A stretch of DNA of 35,814 nucleotides from an uncultured Sulfurovum sp. (GTDB lineage: Bacteria; Campylobacterota; Campylobacteria; Campylobacterales; Sulfurovaceae), in assembly GCA_902727915.1 (NCBI GenBank), contig CACVAU010000032.1:1-35814 (forward strand), given 5' to 3'. The notes beneath the pieces are model-generated. The model did not search any database. It was not told the DNA's origin and saw only the letters and a program-made list of their open reading frames with translations. Both the position numbers and the translations under genes were made by a program. This document shows, piece after piece, positions 17,964 to 26,417 of this stretch (its first letter is position 1; every line of letters begins with the position of its first letter).

Positions 17964-19848
17964 ACTTCATACGCTTCTTTTACGGCAGTTAAATAAGATT
18001 TGTAAAAATGGTGAAAAGCGATTAGAAGAAAATGAAAATTTTGAAAAATTTTTACATTCAATTTCCAAAACTTATGAGGAATATGATCAGCATTCTTATA
18101 CTTTAGAGCGTTCTTTGGAGCTTTCATTTGAAGAGCTTGAGACTTTGCAGTTGAAAGAGAAAAGTTCTTATGAAACCCGTTTAAAAGCTATGGTAGAAGC
18201 CATGCCAGATATGATGTTTTTAACTAATGAAGAGGGCGTGTTTTTAGAAGCATTTAGTCAAAAAGATGAAGTTTTATTTCCTTCTAGTTTAGATATTATA
18301 GGGAAAAATTATGATGAAGTTTTTCCCAAAGAGTTGGAAGGTTTTTTTTGTACAAATTTAAAAAAGACCTTGATAAATCAAAAACTTAATATTGTTGAGT
18401 TTATGCTTGAATCCGAAAAACAATATTATGAGGCAAGGTTTATTTCGGCTAATTATTTAATTGAAGGTAAAGAAACAGTTATTAGCATTATTAGAAACAT
18501 TTCATCGGAAAAAAAGATTCAAAAAGAGTTAAAGTACATTGCCTTACATGATGATTTAACAAAACTACCCAATCGTTTTTATTTTCAAAAACAGCTTAAA
18601 GAGACACTTAAAGAAGCCAAGAAAAAACAATTTCAAGGTGCATTGTTTTTTTTAGACATTGACCAATTTAAAATTATTAATGATAATTTAGGGCATAATA
18701 TTGGTGATAAAATTCTCTTAAAGATAACCAAACGTTTGAAAAAAGTGTTGAATCAAAAATATTTTTTAGCCCGTTTTGGGGGAGATGAGTTTGTTATTAT
18801 TGTTGATAAAGTATCAAGTATTGAACTGCGAAAAGTTGCAGATTTAGTTATGGAACAGTTTGTGAAACCTTTTAAAGTAGACAAGTATTCTTTGGATATG
18901 ACAACAAGCATGGGTATTTGTACTTTTCCTGACATGATTTCTTCTTCAAGTCAACTCTTAAAACAAGCAGATATTGCGATGTACAAAGCAAAATCTTCGG
19001 GAAGAAATAGGTACAAATTTTTTACACGTGAATTAGCTGAAAAGGCCTATGACGAGTTTAGCATGGAAGTAAACCTGAAAAAGGCGATTACAAATAATGA
19101 GTTTTATTTACTGTATCAGCCACAAATACAACTTAATAATAATAAATTAATAGGTGTGGAGGCATTAATTCGTTGGAAGAGTCATACTTTGATTTCTCCA
19201 GATAAATTTGTACCTATTGCTGAACGATGTGGTTTTATTGACCAAATTAGTGATTGGGTGATTGAAGAAGTTTGTAAGCAGATTAAGCGTTGGGAAAAAG
19301 AAAAAATTATAACAGGTAAAGTAGCGATTAATCTCTCACGTCGTGAATTGGGTAAAAAAAATTTACTCTCACGCATTATGACTATTATTGAAAAGTATAA
19401 GATTAGCACTTCAGCCATAGAGTTTGAAGTAACTGAAACGGCTGTGTTTGCCAATAGAAAAACAGCATTTAAAAACATAACAACGTTACGTGAAAAAGGA
19501 TTTTCTATTGCCATTGATGATTTTGGAACAGGGTATTCATCTTTGTCTAATCTTAAAGAGTTTCTTTTTGATAAGTTAAAAATAGATAGAAGTTTTATTC
19601 AAGGTATTGGGCATAAAAAAGAGTCAGAGTTAATTGTTAAGGCAACTATTGCCATTGCTGAAAGTCTTAAATTAAAAGTGATTGCTGAGGGGGTAGAAAC
19701 ATATGAACAGTTAGCTTTTCTCGAAGAACAGCGTTGTAATGAGGTACAAGGTTATTATTTTTCTCGCCCAGTGTCTGCCAGTGATATTTCGTCATTTTAT
19801 GCAAATTTTCATATTAATTTAAATAGATTTGATAATTATCAAATCTAA
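17950..19848 (+). CDS. PAS-GGDEF-EAL cyclic di-GMP synthase/phosphodiesterase
   Basis: 632 aa. An N-terminal coiled region (about 1-75) is followed by a PAS-like domain (about 80-190, MVEAMPDMMFLTNEEG), a GGDEF domain (RFGGDEF intact) and an EAL domain (GVEALIRW, later DDFGTGYSSL and KIDRSFI, all intact). Both making and breaking cyclic di-GMP therefore look possible. The RxxD inhibitory site before GGDEF is missing (NQKY instead). The start is TTG at 17950 within the FIST gene, with a weak ribosome binding site, so translation probably depends on the upstream gene. It ends tail-to-tail with the minus-strand gene, overlapping by four bases. Confidence 0.95.
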   Translation: MANSKLHTLLLRQLNKICKNGEKRLEENENFEKFLHSISKTYEEYDQHSYTLERSLELSFEELETLQLKEKSSYETRLKAMVEAMPDMMFLTNEEGVFLEAFSQKDEVLFPSSLDIIGKNYDEVFPKELEGFFCTNLKKTLINQKLNIVEFMLESEKQYYEARFISANYLIEGKETVISIIRNISSEKKIQKELKYIALHDDLTKLPNRFYFQKQLKETLKEAKKKQFQGALFFLDIDQFKIINDNLGHNIGDKILLKITKRLKKVLNQKYFLARFGGDEFVIIVDKVSSIELRKVADLVMEQFVKPFKVDKYSLDMTTSMGICTFPDMISSSSQLLKQADIAMYKAKSSGRNRYKFFTRELAEKAYDEFSMEVNLKKAITNNEFYLLYQPQIQLNNNKLIGVEALIRWKSHTLISPDKFVPIAERCGFIDQISDWVIEEVCKQIKRWEKEKIITGKVAINLSRRELGKKNLLSRIMTIIEKYKISTSAIEFEVTETAVFANRKTAFKNITTLREKGFSIAIDDFGTGYSSLSNLKEFLFDKLKIDRSFIQGIGHKKESELIVKATIAIAESLKLKVIAEGVETYEQLAFLEEQRCNEVQGYYFSRPVSASDISSFYANFHINLNRFDNYQI

Positions 19849-20576
19849 TTATTTTTTTGGCGTTTAGGTTCAGAAACAATCCCTTGTATAAAGTTGTTCA
19901 TAATACCAACTAAAGCTTCATTTTCAATACGTTTAATCTTTTTGAACATACTGGAGTCAATGGCATCTTTTAATTCACTCATTTCTTCCATTGAAAAAAC
20001 TTGTGAGCCATAAAGTAGACGGTTCTTAGTAGATGTTTTCATGGCGTTTACATAACGTTCTTCTCTTGGTGACATAGTACTTTCATTGTCATCGGTACTT
20101 GTAGAACTATTTGTTTCTGGATAACGTTGCATCATACTTCTGTAAAAGTTTAGTTGTAGTTCTTCATTAACCAATACTTTAACAATACCATCAATAATAT
20201 CTTCACGTTCAGTAAGTAAAGGCTCTTCTTTTAAAGAGGCTAAAAAAGCATCCATATCATCTTGGTTAACATTGAAGTTTTTAACTTCAGCAACATAACG
20301 GTTCATGATAGGTGAACGATAGAGTTCAAGTAGCTCAGTAATTTCATTTGAGCTGATATGCTCTTCTAAGTACTCTTGGTAGACAATACTGGTTTGTGTT
20401 GTACTTTCGTTACCCTCATTGTTCTCTTGACTTTGACGCATGGAATTAAATACTTGTTCTATACCTAAAACACGTTGTTCTGAATGTGAAAGACTAAGAT
20501 ATTCTAATACTTCTTCTGTTGAGGCAGAGAAGAGCGCCTGTTGGATGAAAATTAATAACAATAGTATTTTTTTCAT
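19845..20576 (-). CDS. Secreted helical protein of unknown function
   Basis: 243 aa with a signal peptide (MKKILLLLIFIQQALFS-A). The mature part is almost entirely charged helices, with a low-complexity Ser/Thr/Asn patch near residues 155-167 and a lysine/arginine-rich C-terminus. I do not recognise the family. Its ATG overlaps the stop of the upstream flavin reductase gene (ATGA), so the two are probably one transcript. Confidence 0.75.
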   Translation of the reverse strand: MKKILLLLIFIQQALFSASTEEVLEYLSLSHSEQRVLGIEQVFNSMRQSQENNEGNESTTQTSIVYQEYLEEHISSNEITELLELYRSPIMNRYVAEVKNFNVNQDDMDAFLASLKEEPLLTEREDIIDGIVKVLVNEELQLNFYRSMMQRYPETNSSTSTDDNESTMSPREERYVNAMKTSTKNRLLYGSQVFSMEEMSELKDAIDSSMFKKIKRIENEALVGIMNNFIQGIVSEPKRQKNN

Positions 20577-21151
20577 GGGTTTTTCTTTTCAGTTAATGTT
20601 GCATAGGTTCTACCCACACGGGCGATGGCTTCTACGTTAAATTTAAGTTCTTCTGTATCTGTAATAATTTTCTCATTGATATAAAGACGTTTTATCTCTA
20701 CAATCGTTGGTACTGTACTTGACCCCTCTAGTTCTACTTCTTTAAGGTATTCACAAAAGTAAGCTATTTGAATGTTTTTAGGTACAGGTGGGAAGTCTTT
20801 TAGTATGGTTTCTGTTTCTATGTCAAAAGCTTCAAGTTCACTTTCATTTGATGCTAATGACTGTGCGCTTAAGTGCATTGGTTCAAAATGTTCTTCTCCT
20901 ACAATACAAATGACACATTTCTTTTGCTCTCGTAAATTTTTGAGTGTATCTTTAGGTTCACCGTTTGGACGATGTCCAATAGAGACTATCATGGTAGCTG
21001 GTTTTGAAGAGAGAGGGGTGAAGTATGAAAAAGGAGCAATGTTTAAAACTTCTCCTTGGGTGACTACCCATGCAATAGGGCGAGGAATGACAGAGCTTAC
21101 CATCAGTTTATAACGTTCAGAAGGTGTTTGAGTTTCAAAATCTATTAACAT
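20573..21151 (-). CDS. Flavin reductase-like protein (FMN-binding split barrel)
   Basis: 192-aa protein of the flavoredoxin/flavin reductase group. The N-terminal motif SSVIPRPIAWVVT and the following NIAPFSYFTPLSSKPATMIV are the FMN-binding signature; a GEEHFEPMHLSAQS segment follows. It should bind FMN and transfer electrons or reduce flavin using NAD(P)H; the substrate is unknown. One base separates it from the glutathione peroxidase upstream, which suggests an oxidative-stress operon. The end overlaps the next gene by four bases. Confidence 0.9.
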   Translation of the reverse strand: MLIDFETQTPSERYKLMVSSVIPRPIAWVVTQGEVLNIAPFSYFTPLSSKPATMIVSIGHRPNGEPKDTLKNLREQKKCVICIVGEEHFEPMHLSAQSLASNESELEAFDIETETILKDFPPVPKNIQIAYFCEYLKEVELEGSSTVPTIVEIKRLYINEKIITDTEELKFNVEAIARVGRTYATLTEKKNP

Positions 21152-21152
21152 T

Positions 21153-21719
21153 TTATTTCTCTTCTAAAAGTTTTAGAATATCTTTTTCAATATCTTTAGG
21201 TTTTGTACTTGAACCATAGCGTGTAAGAACTTCCCCTTTTTTGTTAATGAGAAATTTTGTAAAATTCCACTTGATACCCTCTGTCCACATTAATCCAGTT
21301 GCTTTTGATTTTAGAAACAGGTAAAGTGGATGAGCATTGTCTCCATTTACATCGATTTTCTCAAACATAGGAAAAGTAATATGGTAGTTATTACTACAAA
21401 ATTTTTGAATCTCTTCATGTGTGCCTGACTCCTGTTTACCAAATTGATTAGAAGGGAAAGCTAAGATGACCAGACCATTTTCTTGATGCTTGTTATAGAG
21501 TTCTTGAAGTCCTTTATATTGAGAAGTAAATCCACATTCACTGGCGACATTGACAATTAAGACGACTTTGTTTTGATATTTTGACATAGAGATATTTTCA
21601 CCTATGATGGAAGTAGCATTGTAATCATAAAATGTTGTTGTTTTTTTTTCTGACATGGGTTCTCCTGCTTGAATAGATATTGGTATGAGTAATAGAATGG
21701 ATAGAAGTATATTTTTCAT
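21153..21719 (-). CDS. Periplasmic glutathione peroxidase-family thiol peroxidase
   Basis: 188 aa: a signal peptide (MKNILLSILLLIPISIQAG) followed by a complete GPx fold. The peroxidatic cysteine is C62 in NVASECGFTSQY (cysteine, not selenocysteine); the glutamine box is FPSNQFGKQE and the tryptophan box KWNFTKFL, so the catalytic tetrad is present. Many such enzymes use thioredoxin rather than glutathione; the electron donor here is unknown. The export signal is notable and fits a role against peroxide in the periplasm. It lies just downstream of the NiSOD cassette, whose product, hydrogen peroxide, it could remove. Confidence 0.93.
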   Translation of the reverse strand: MKNILLSILLLIPISIQAGEPMSEKKTTTFYDYNATSIIGENISMSKYQNKVVLIVNVASECGFTSQYKGLQELYNKHQENGLVILAFPSNQFGKQESGTHEEIQKFCSNNYHITFPMFEKIDVNGDNAHPLYLFLKSKATGLMWTEGIKWNFTKFLINKKGEVLTRYGSSTKPKDIEKDILKLLEEK

Positions 21720-21767
21720 GGTTAAACTTTCTTTTTTAGAGTAGTAGTTTATTGTAGCTAATTGTGG

Positions 21768-22061
21768 TTAAAACTTGAAGAGAACTTTGTACTTTATACT
21801 TTCTCTTTCAATAGAACCAAAGTCACGACTGTCAATGCTAAAAGCATCTGTACCTTGAACGAAATAACTTTTCTTATCATGGGCTTCTTTATCTATGGCT
21901 TTAATTTGTTTAATCATAAGACCATGAGGTTCTTTGTTAAAAACAACAATGTTTGAGATTTTAAGTTTTGTAAAGTTGAAAATTTTAATGCAGAAAACTC
22001 TCTCTCCATCTTGAAAAAGAGGGAAGAGAGAATGACCAGAAACTTTAAAGAGTCTAATCAT
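21768..22061 (-). CDS. sodX: Nickel superoxide dismutase maturation peptidase (SodX, S26/S24-like)
   Basis: 97-aa minimal signal-peptidase-fold protein. The catalytic serine is in VSGHSLFPLFQDGERV (SxxxxP box) and the general-base lysine probably in the GLMIKQIKAID strand. In NiSOD operons this peptidase removes the pro-sequence so that the new N-terminal histidine can bind nickel. It starts 11 bp after the sodN stop and has only a weak ribosome binding site, so it should be co-translated. Ends in RESIKYKVLF, the final strand. Confidence 0.88.
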   Translation of the reverse strand: MIRLFKVSGHSLFPLFQDGERVFCIKIFNFTKLKISNIVVFNKEPHGLMIKQIKAIDKEAHDKKSYFVQGTDAFSIDSRDFGSIERESIKYKVLFKF

Positions 22062-22072
22062 ATAAATTGTTC

Positions 22073-22534
22073 TTAAAGAACTGGAGAGATTACAGATTCG
22101 CTAGGAGCGTAAGGAGCTGTAACTGTTTGAGTTTTAACACCTTTGATTTCCCAGAAAATTGCTGCAAATTCGTTTACTGCTGCCAATAATTCCATACCTT
22201 TTTCTCTTGAAGCGTGTTGTTTAGCAGCACCACCAAGCATCATAATTTTATGAGCCAGTGTATGTAAGTCTGGGTATTTAATTAAGTGTGGAGGTTTAAT
22301 AAAGTCTCCCCAGATAATAGCGATTTCGTCTTTACATTTAATAGCTTCTGTTTCTTTAACAGATACATATCTAGCCATATCATTTAAATATGCTACTTCA
22401 TCAGCACCTTTTTCAGCTGTGTTCATTAAGTCAATCATTCTGATTACTGATAATGCTGCAATTTGTGCTGCTGATGGATCATAAATACCACATGGTACGT
22501 CACAGTGTGCTTTTACTTCGTTTAATTTAAACAT
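22073..22534 (-). CDS. sodN: Nickel-dependent superoxide dismutase
   Basis: Converts superoxide to hydrogen peroxide and oxygen with a nickel centre. The N-terminal nickel hook HCDVPCGIYDP is complete: H1, C2 and C6 of the mature enzyme. I chose ATG at 22532-22534 (153 aa), because AAGGA lies about seven bases upstream; the longer frame would need a TTG at 22549. This leaves a nine-residue pro-sequence, MFKLNEVKA, to be removed by SodX next door. The rest is the expected four-helix bundle (WGDFIKPPHLIKYPDLHTL and following). NiSOD is uncommon outside actinobacteria, cyanobacteria and some marine proteobacteria. Confidence 0.95.
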   Translation of the reverse strand: MFKLNEVKAHCDVPCGIYDPSAAQIAALSVIRMIDLMNTAEKGADEVAYLNDMARYVSVKETEAIKCKDEIAIIWGDFIKPPHLIKYPDLHTLAHKIMMLGGAAKQHASREKGMELLAAVNEFAAIFWEIKGVKTQTVTAPYAPSESVISPVL

Positions 22535-22567
22535 GTTAAATTCCTTCAAATTTTATTTCTATGGCGT

Positions 22568-22613
22568 AATAGAGCCAATTTAAACTACAGTTATAGTCTA
22601 AATTGGGTCTATT
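22568..22613. promoter_or_regulatory. Large imperfect palindrome over the sodN promoter
   Basis: AATAGAGCCAATTTA (22568-22582) pairs with TAAATTGGGTCTATT (22599-22613) at 14 of 15 positions around a 16-nt centre. On the minus strand the centre contains ACTATAAC, a plausible -10 for sodN. It could be an operator for a metal or redox repressor, or a transcript hairpin. T6 follows only on the plus strand, where no gene reads into it. Confidence 0.5.
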
Positions 22614-22642
22614 TTTTATGGAGTATAGATCCTGTTCGGAAT

Positions 22643-23278
22643 CTATATAAACTCTCCAGATAAATTGTAACCTCCAATGGCAATAGAGAAAAGACCAACT
22701 GACATAATAGCATAACGTAAGCTATTTGTTGAAAGTGCTAAACGTTTATTGACAAGATAAATAAGGTATCCAAAAGCTAAGAAGACAATACTTACCCCTA
22801 TGACAAAGGCTAAAATCATTTCAGCACCAACCGTTCCACTTGATACAGCAGAGAGGGTTACAAGCATTCCACGTATGCCACCTACACCCATTAGTAAACC
22901 AAGTGAAAGTAGAATTCCTTTGTCATGTAAATGAGAATCTTTGTAGTAAACATGTGTATGCTTTTCATGTTCATGTTCATGTCTATCAATTTTTATTTTA
23001 TTGGTAAAAGCTAAATAGACTAAGTAAAGTCCCATTATTAAGATAACAGCTGCTGATATAACATCACCATAAGCCAAAAGCTCATCATTGGCAAAATAAC
23101 TAATAAGTTGTGCCATAAGATAGAGCATAAATCCATGACCTAATGCGAATAATAAGCTAAGGGTAATGGTTTCTCTTTTATTTTTACCAATAGAGAAGAG
23201 GGCAATGGCTGATAAATGGTCTGGTCCCATTGCATGTAAAATACCATAGTAAAGTATGATAAGTAGTGAGTATTCCAT
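22643..23278 (-). CDS. Nickel transporter of the UreH/NicO-like type linked to NiSOD
   Basis: 211-aa membrane protein with about six transmembrane helices. The first helix carries HAMGPDHLSAIA, resembling the HxxxxDH metal motif of nickel/cobalt transporters; the next has ALGHGF. A cytoplasmic or periplasmic loop near residues 98-118 is histidine-rich (RHEHEHEKHTHVYY, HLHDKG), fitting a metal-binding loop. The next genes are sodN and sodX, so nickel supply to the dismutase is the likely role. The ATG at 23276-23278 follows AGGAAAA. The helices and gene order are direct; the metal is inferred. Confidence 0.8.
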   Translation of the reverse strand: MEYSLLIILYYGILHAMGPDHLSAIALFSIGKNKRETITLSLLFALGHGFMLYLMAQLISYFANDELLAYGDVISAAVILIMGLYLVYLAFTNKIKIDRHEHEHEKHTHVYYKDSHLHDKGILLSLGLLMGVGGIRGMLVTLSAVSSGTVGAEMILAFVIGVSIVFLAFGYLIYLVNKRLALSTNSLRYAIMSVGLFSIAIGGYNLSGEFI

Positions 23279-23475
23279 AAATATTTTTCCTATTTTTGTT
23301 AATAAGTGGACTATAGCAAAAATAGCATTAATTTACAGTATTTATGTTAAATTTCTAAAAGAGATAAAAAATTGAGTATATTAGAAACTATTGCTTTTGT
23401 ATGCTTAGCTTCTTTATAGTCATTTTAGTTTAACTGTGTTAATATGCAAAAATATTAAAATAAAGGATTCAAATT

Positions 23476-23667
23476 ATGGATGCTAAAAAAATTAGATCTA
23501 TTTGTAGACCATTTAGAATTGTACTTGGTTCAGCGTTAATTGGTTATGGGGTTTATTCAGGAAATCAGTGGTTTTATTTAGGAGTTATTCCTCTTATTGC
23601 AGGGTTGGTGAACTTTTGTCCACTTTGTAAAGTGACAGGTCAATGTGATATTATGGGTAAGAAATAA
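23476..23667 (+). CDS. Small DUF2892-type inner-membrane protein
   Basis: 63 aa with two hydrophobic segments (IVLGSALIGYGVY and FYLGVIPLIAGLVNFCPL) and the NFCPLCKVTGQC ending, which is typical of DUF2892/YgaP-like membrane domains. Its role is unknown; related domains are often fused to rhodanese. The ribosome binding site AAAGGA stands at 23463-23468. It is divergent from the nickel transporter, and the terminator at 23695-23724 follows it. Confidence 0.85.
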   Translation: MDAKKIRSICRPFRIVLGSALIGYGVYSGNQWFYLGVIPLIAGLVNFCPLCKVTGQCDIMGKK

Positions 23668-23694
23668 GCGATTTATTTTATACCATACTTTTGG

Positions 23695-23728
23695 AAGGTT
23701 CTACTTTAAACTTAATAGAACCTTTTCT
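23695..23728 (+). terminator. Rho-independent terminator after the DUF2892 gene
   Basis: AAGGTTCTA (23695-23703) pairs perfectly with TAGAACCTT (23716-23724), 12-nt loop, followed by TTCTT. It closes the short transcript before proS. Confidence 0.7.
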
Positions 23729-23807
23729 TACTAGCAATCCCCCTTAATTTTTAATTCTTTCGCTTTATTCTCCTGTTAGATAAAGAGCTGTATAACAAGC
23801 TATTAGC

Positions 23808-23813
23808 TATAAT
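23808..23813 (+). promoter_or_regulatory. proS promoter -10 box
   Basis: TATAAT in the context GCTATAATGACTC, 51 bp upstream of proS. AGGA at 23851-23854 is its ribosome binding site. Confidence 0.65.
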
Positions 23814-23863
23814 GACTCAAATTTTTAAATAAACATAAGTTCACAAATAATAGGAAAAAAATA

Positions 23864-25123
23864 ATGAAATTTTCAAGAATGCTCATACCCACAACAAAAG
23901 AGACACCAAATGATGCAGTTTTAGCATCGCATAAACTTTTGTTACGTGCTGGTTTCATTCAATCAAGTGGGGGATCGGGTCTTTATAATTGGCTACCATT
24001 GGGAAAAATTACTTTAGAAAAAGTTAGAAAGGTAGTAAAAGAAGAGTTAGACAAGGCTGGATGTAATGAAGTACATTTACCCATTGTGACTTCTCAGGCT
24101 CTTTGGGAGGAGACAGGTAGAATTGATAAGATGGGTAAAGAGCTTTTACGTTTTAAAGATAGACATGAAAATGATTTTGTGCTTAGCCCAACAAATGAAG
24201 AAGCAATGGTTAACTTAGTGCGTCAAACCGTTAAGTCCTATAAGCAGTTACCTCTTAATGTTTACCAAATTAACTGGAAATTCCGTGATGAGGTACGCCC
24301 CCGTTTTGGTCTTATGCGAGGTCGTGAGTTTCTTATGAAAGATGCTTATAGTTTTCATGCTAATATTGAAGATATGGAGCGAGAGTTTGCTTTAATGGAA
24401 GAGACTTATAAAAAAATATTTACGCGCTTGGGATTAGACTTTAAAGTAGTAGAAGCAGATTCAGGTGCCATTGGTGGCGCTGGTTCTAAAGAATTTATGG
24501 TCTTAGCAGATTCTGGTGAAGATACCATTATGGTGTGTGATTCTTGTGATTTTGGTGCAAATGTAGAAGTAATTGATGAAAATACAACACATTGTGCATG
24601 TGGTGGTAAACTTAGGCAAACTAAGGGAATCGAAGCTGGGCATATTTTTCAGTTAGGAACCATTTATTCAGAAGCAATGAAAGCAGAGTTTTTAAATGAA
24701 AACCAAAAGCTTGAACCATTTGTAATGGGGACTTACGGAATTGGTGTGAGTCGTCTTTTAGCTGGGATTATAGAACAAAACCATGATGAGAATGGTTGTG
24801 TATGGACAAAAGAATCTGCACCATTTAACGTAGACATCATTGTGGCTAAAGCTAAAAAAGAAGAACAAATGTCAGCTGCGACGAAACTTTATGATGAATT
24901 ACAAGCTAAAGGTGTGGATGTACTTTTAGATGACAGAGCAGATAAGAAAACAGGCTTTGGGGTTAAAGTGAAAGATTTTGAATTGATTGGGATGAATTAT
25001 GCCATTGTGGTTGGGAACGATATTGAAGAGGGACAAGTAGAACTTATTTCACGTAAAGACCTTTCTAAAGAGATGGTTGATCTTGACAATATTATAGAAG
25101 TAGTTATGGAGAAGTTGGCTTAA
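23864..25123 (+). CDS. proS: Prolyl-tRNA synthetase lacking the INS editing domain
   Basis: Charges tRNA-Pro with proline. Class II motifs are present: motif 2 around [21 protein letters not shown] and motif 3 [15 protein letters not shown]; the C-terminal anticodon-binding domain is seen in [20 protein letters not shown]. The protein is 419 aa whereas the usual bacterial enzyme is about 570. The missing part lies between [19 protein letters not shown] and [12 protein letters not shown], where the roughly 180-residue INS (misacylated Ala-tRNA-Pro editing) domain normally sits; it is replaced by about 25 residues with CxxC and CxC pairs. The reading frame is clean, so this is a natural short form. 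It heads a proS-fxsA-thioredoxin transcript. Confidence 0.96.
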   Translation: MKFSRMLIPTTKETPNDAVLASHKLLLRAGFIQSSGGSGLYNWLPLGKITLEKVRKVVKEELDKAGCNEVHLPIVTSQALWEETGRIDKMGKELLRFKDRHENDFVLSPTNEEAMVNLVRQTVKSYKQLPLNVYQINWKFRDEVRPRFGLMRGREFLMKDAYSFHANIEDMEREFALMEETYKKIFTRLGLDFKVVEADSGAIGGAGSKEFMVLADSGEDTIMVCDSCDFGANVEVIDENTTHCACGGKLRQTKGIEAGHIFQLGTIYSEAMKAEFLNENQKLEPFVMGTYGIGVSRLLAGIIEQNHDENGCVWTKESAPFNVDIIVAKAKKEEQMSAATKLYDELQAKGVDVLLDDRADKKTGFGVKVKDFELIGMNYAIVVGNDIEEGQVELISRKDLSKEMVDLDNIIEVVMEKLA

Positions 25124-25554
25124 TGATTTATGTATTATTATTTTTAATTTTTGAACTCTTTCTTTCTTTGGAAGTAGGCTCAAATATTGGTTTTTTATGG
25201 TCGGTTATTTGGATTGTGGGTTCATTTATAATAGGTATGGGATTAATTCAAAATGCACATACAACGATACAGGGAAATATACAAAGTTTAAAAGAAGGAA
25301 AATTAAACATGAAATCTTTTCATAATTCTGCTACTTCTTATTTTTTAGGGGCATTTTTACTCATTGTCCCAGGGGTTTTTTCTGACCTTTTAGGGTTAAT
25401 TGCGCTTTTGTATACTTTCTATTTACAATTAGGTGGTACAATACCCAATTCAAAATATAAAATGAATATAAATAATTCAAAAAAACAAGGAGATGATGAT
25501 GTCATTGATGTCGAAATTATTGAGTCTAGCAGTCGTAACAACATTAACAATTAG
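25123..25554 (+). CDS. fxsA: FxsA-family membrane protein
   Basis: 143 aa; helices at about 2-18, 22-41 and 70-105 and the FxsA pattern (FELFLSLEVGSNIGFLWSV, then FLLIVPGVFSDLLGLIALL). FxsA family members were first noted for excluding phage T7 when overproduced; the normal role is unknown. Its ATG overlaps the proS stop (TAATG). The 3' end overlaps the next gene by 56 bp. Confidence 0.9.
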   Translation: MIYVLLFLIFELFLSLEVGSNIGFLWSVIWIVGSFIIGMGLIQNAHTTIQGNIQSLKEGKLNMKSFHNSATSYFLGAFLLIVPGVFSDLLGLIALLYTFYLQLGGTIPNSKYKMNINNSKKQGDDDVIDVEIIESSSRNNINN

Positions 25555-26350
25555 TGCAGGAACTGATAGTGATGATGTAAAATCTTATGTTAAAAAGCAT
25601 ATGATTAAAAATAAACAAGTTAAGGTGACAGATGTAGATGTAATCTCTTCAAAAATCCTAGATAAGCCAAAAGGTTGGGAAGTTTTCTTTTTAAATATCC
25701 ACGCCAATGTGAAAAAGTCTGCAACGGTTTATGACAAAGTAACTGTACCTGAAACACTTTTTGTGAAAGATGGTTATACTGTACCCACATTAATTGACCT
25801 CGAAACAGGTGAAGATTATAAAAACTTATTAAAACCAGAGTTAAGTAAAGACGTTTATAACGATAAGCATTTAATTGCAGGAAATAAAGATGCAAAATAT
25901 AAGTTGGTTGTTTTTTCTGATCCTCAATGTCCATTTTGTCAAACGAAAGTACCTGAAATTTATGAAGCTGTAAAAGCAAACCCTAAAGAGCTTTCATTAT
26001 ACTATTATCATTTCCCATTACTTGGCATTCATCCTGTATCTGACATTATTACCAGAGCGATGTTAGTTGAACAAAACAAAGGTAACCATGCTAAAGCAAT
26101 GGCGTTTTATTCTTTAAGAATTAATCCAAAAGAAGTGAATGCCACAAAAGTTTTAGCTAAGATTAACACAAAATATAAGGTAAATATCACAGAAAAAGAT
26201 ATTAATACTAAAGAAGTTTCAGATGAAGTAAGATTTGACAAAGATATGGCAACGAAGTCAATGGTGTCTGGAACACCTACTTTATACATTGATGGTATAT
26301 GGGATCCAAGTAGAAATAAATATAAAAAGTTAATTTCTAAAAGTAAATGA
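25499..26350 (+). CDS. Periplasmic thioredoxin-fold (DsbA/DsbC-like) thiol oxidoreductase
   Basis: 283 aa from ATG 25499, chosen because AAGGAG at 25487-25492 is six bases upstream. The start is a signal peptide (MSLMSKLLSLAVVTTLTISAG). After an N-terminal alpha/beta region comes a thioredoxin domain with the active site CPFC (in FSDPQCPFCQTKVPE) and the cis-proline loop VSGTPTLYIDG. It should catalyse disulfide formation or isomerisation in the periplasm; a DsbC-like arrangement with an N-terminal extension is possible. It overlaps fxsA and is probably in the same operon. Confidence 0.9.
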   Translation: MSLMSKLLSLAVVTTLTISAGTDSDDVKSYVKKHMIKNKQVKVTDVDVISSKILDKPKGWEVFFLNIHANVKKSATVYDKVTVPETLFVKDGYTVPTLIDLETGEDYKNLLKPELSKDVYNDKHLIAGNKDAKYKLVVFSDPQCPFCQTKVPEIYEAVKANPKELSLYYYHFPLLGIHPVSDIITRAMLVEQNKGNHAKAMAFYSLRINPKEVNATKVLAKINTKYKVNITEKDINTKEVSDEVRFDKDMATKSMVSGTPTLYIDGIWDPSRNKYKKLISKSK

Positions 26351-26417
26351 ACTATCGATGTTGAGGAGTCTGAAACAGGGCTTTTTGACAATTTAATAAA
26401 TAAAATAAAGAGTATTT

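Noticed and set aside
22535..22549. Longer sodN start with five more residues
   Set aside because: It needs a TTG with no ribosome binding site, whereas the internal ATG has AAGGA at good distance.
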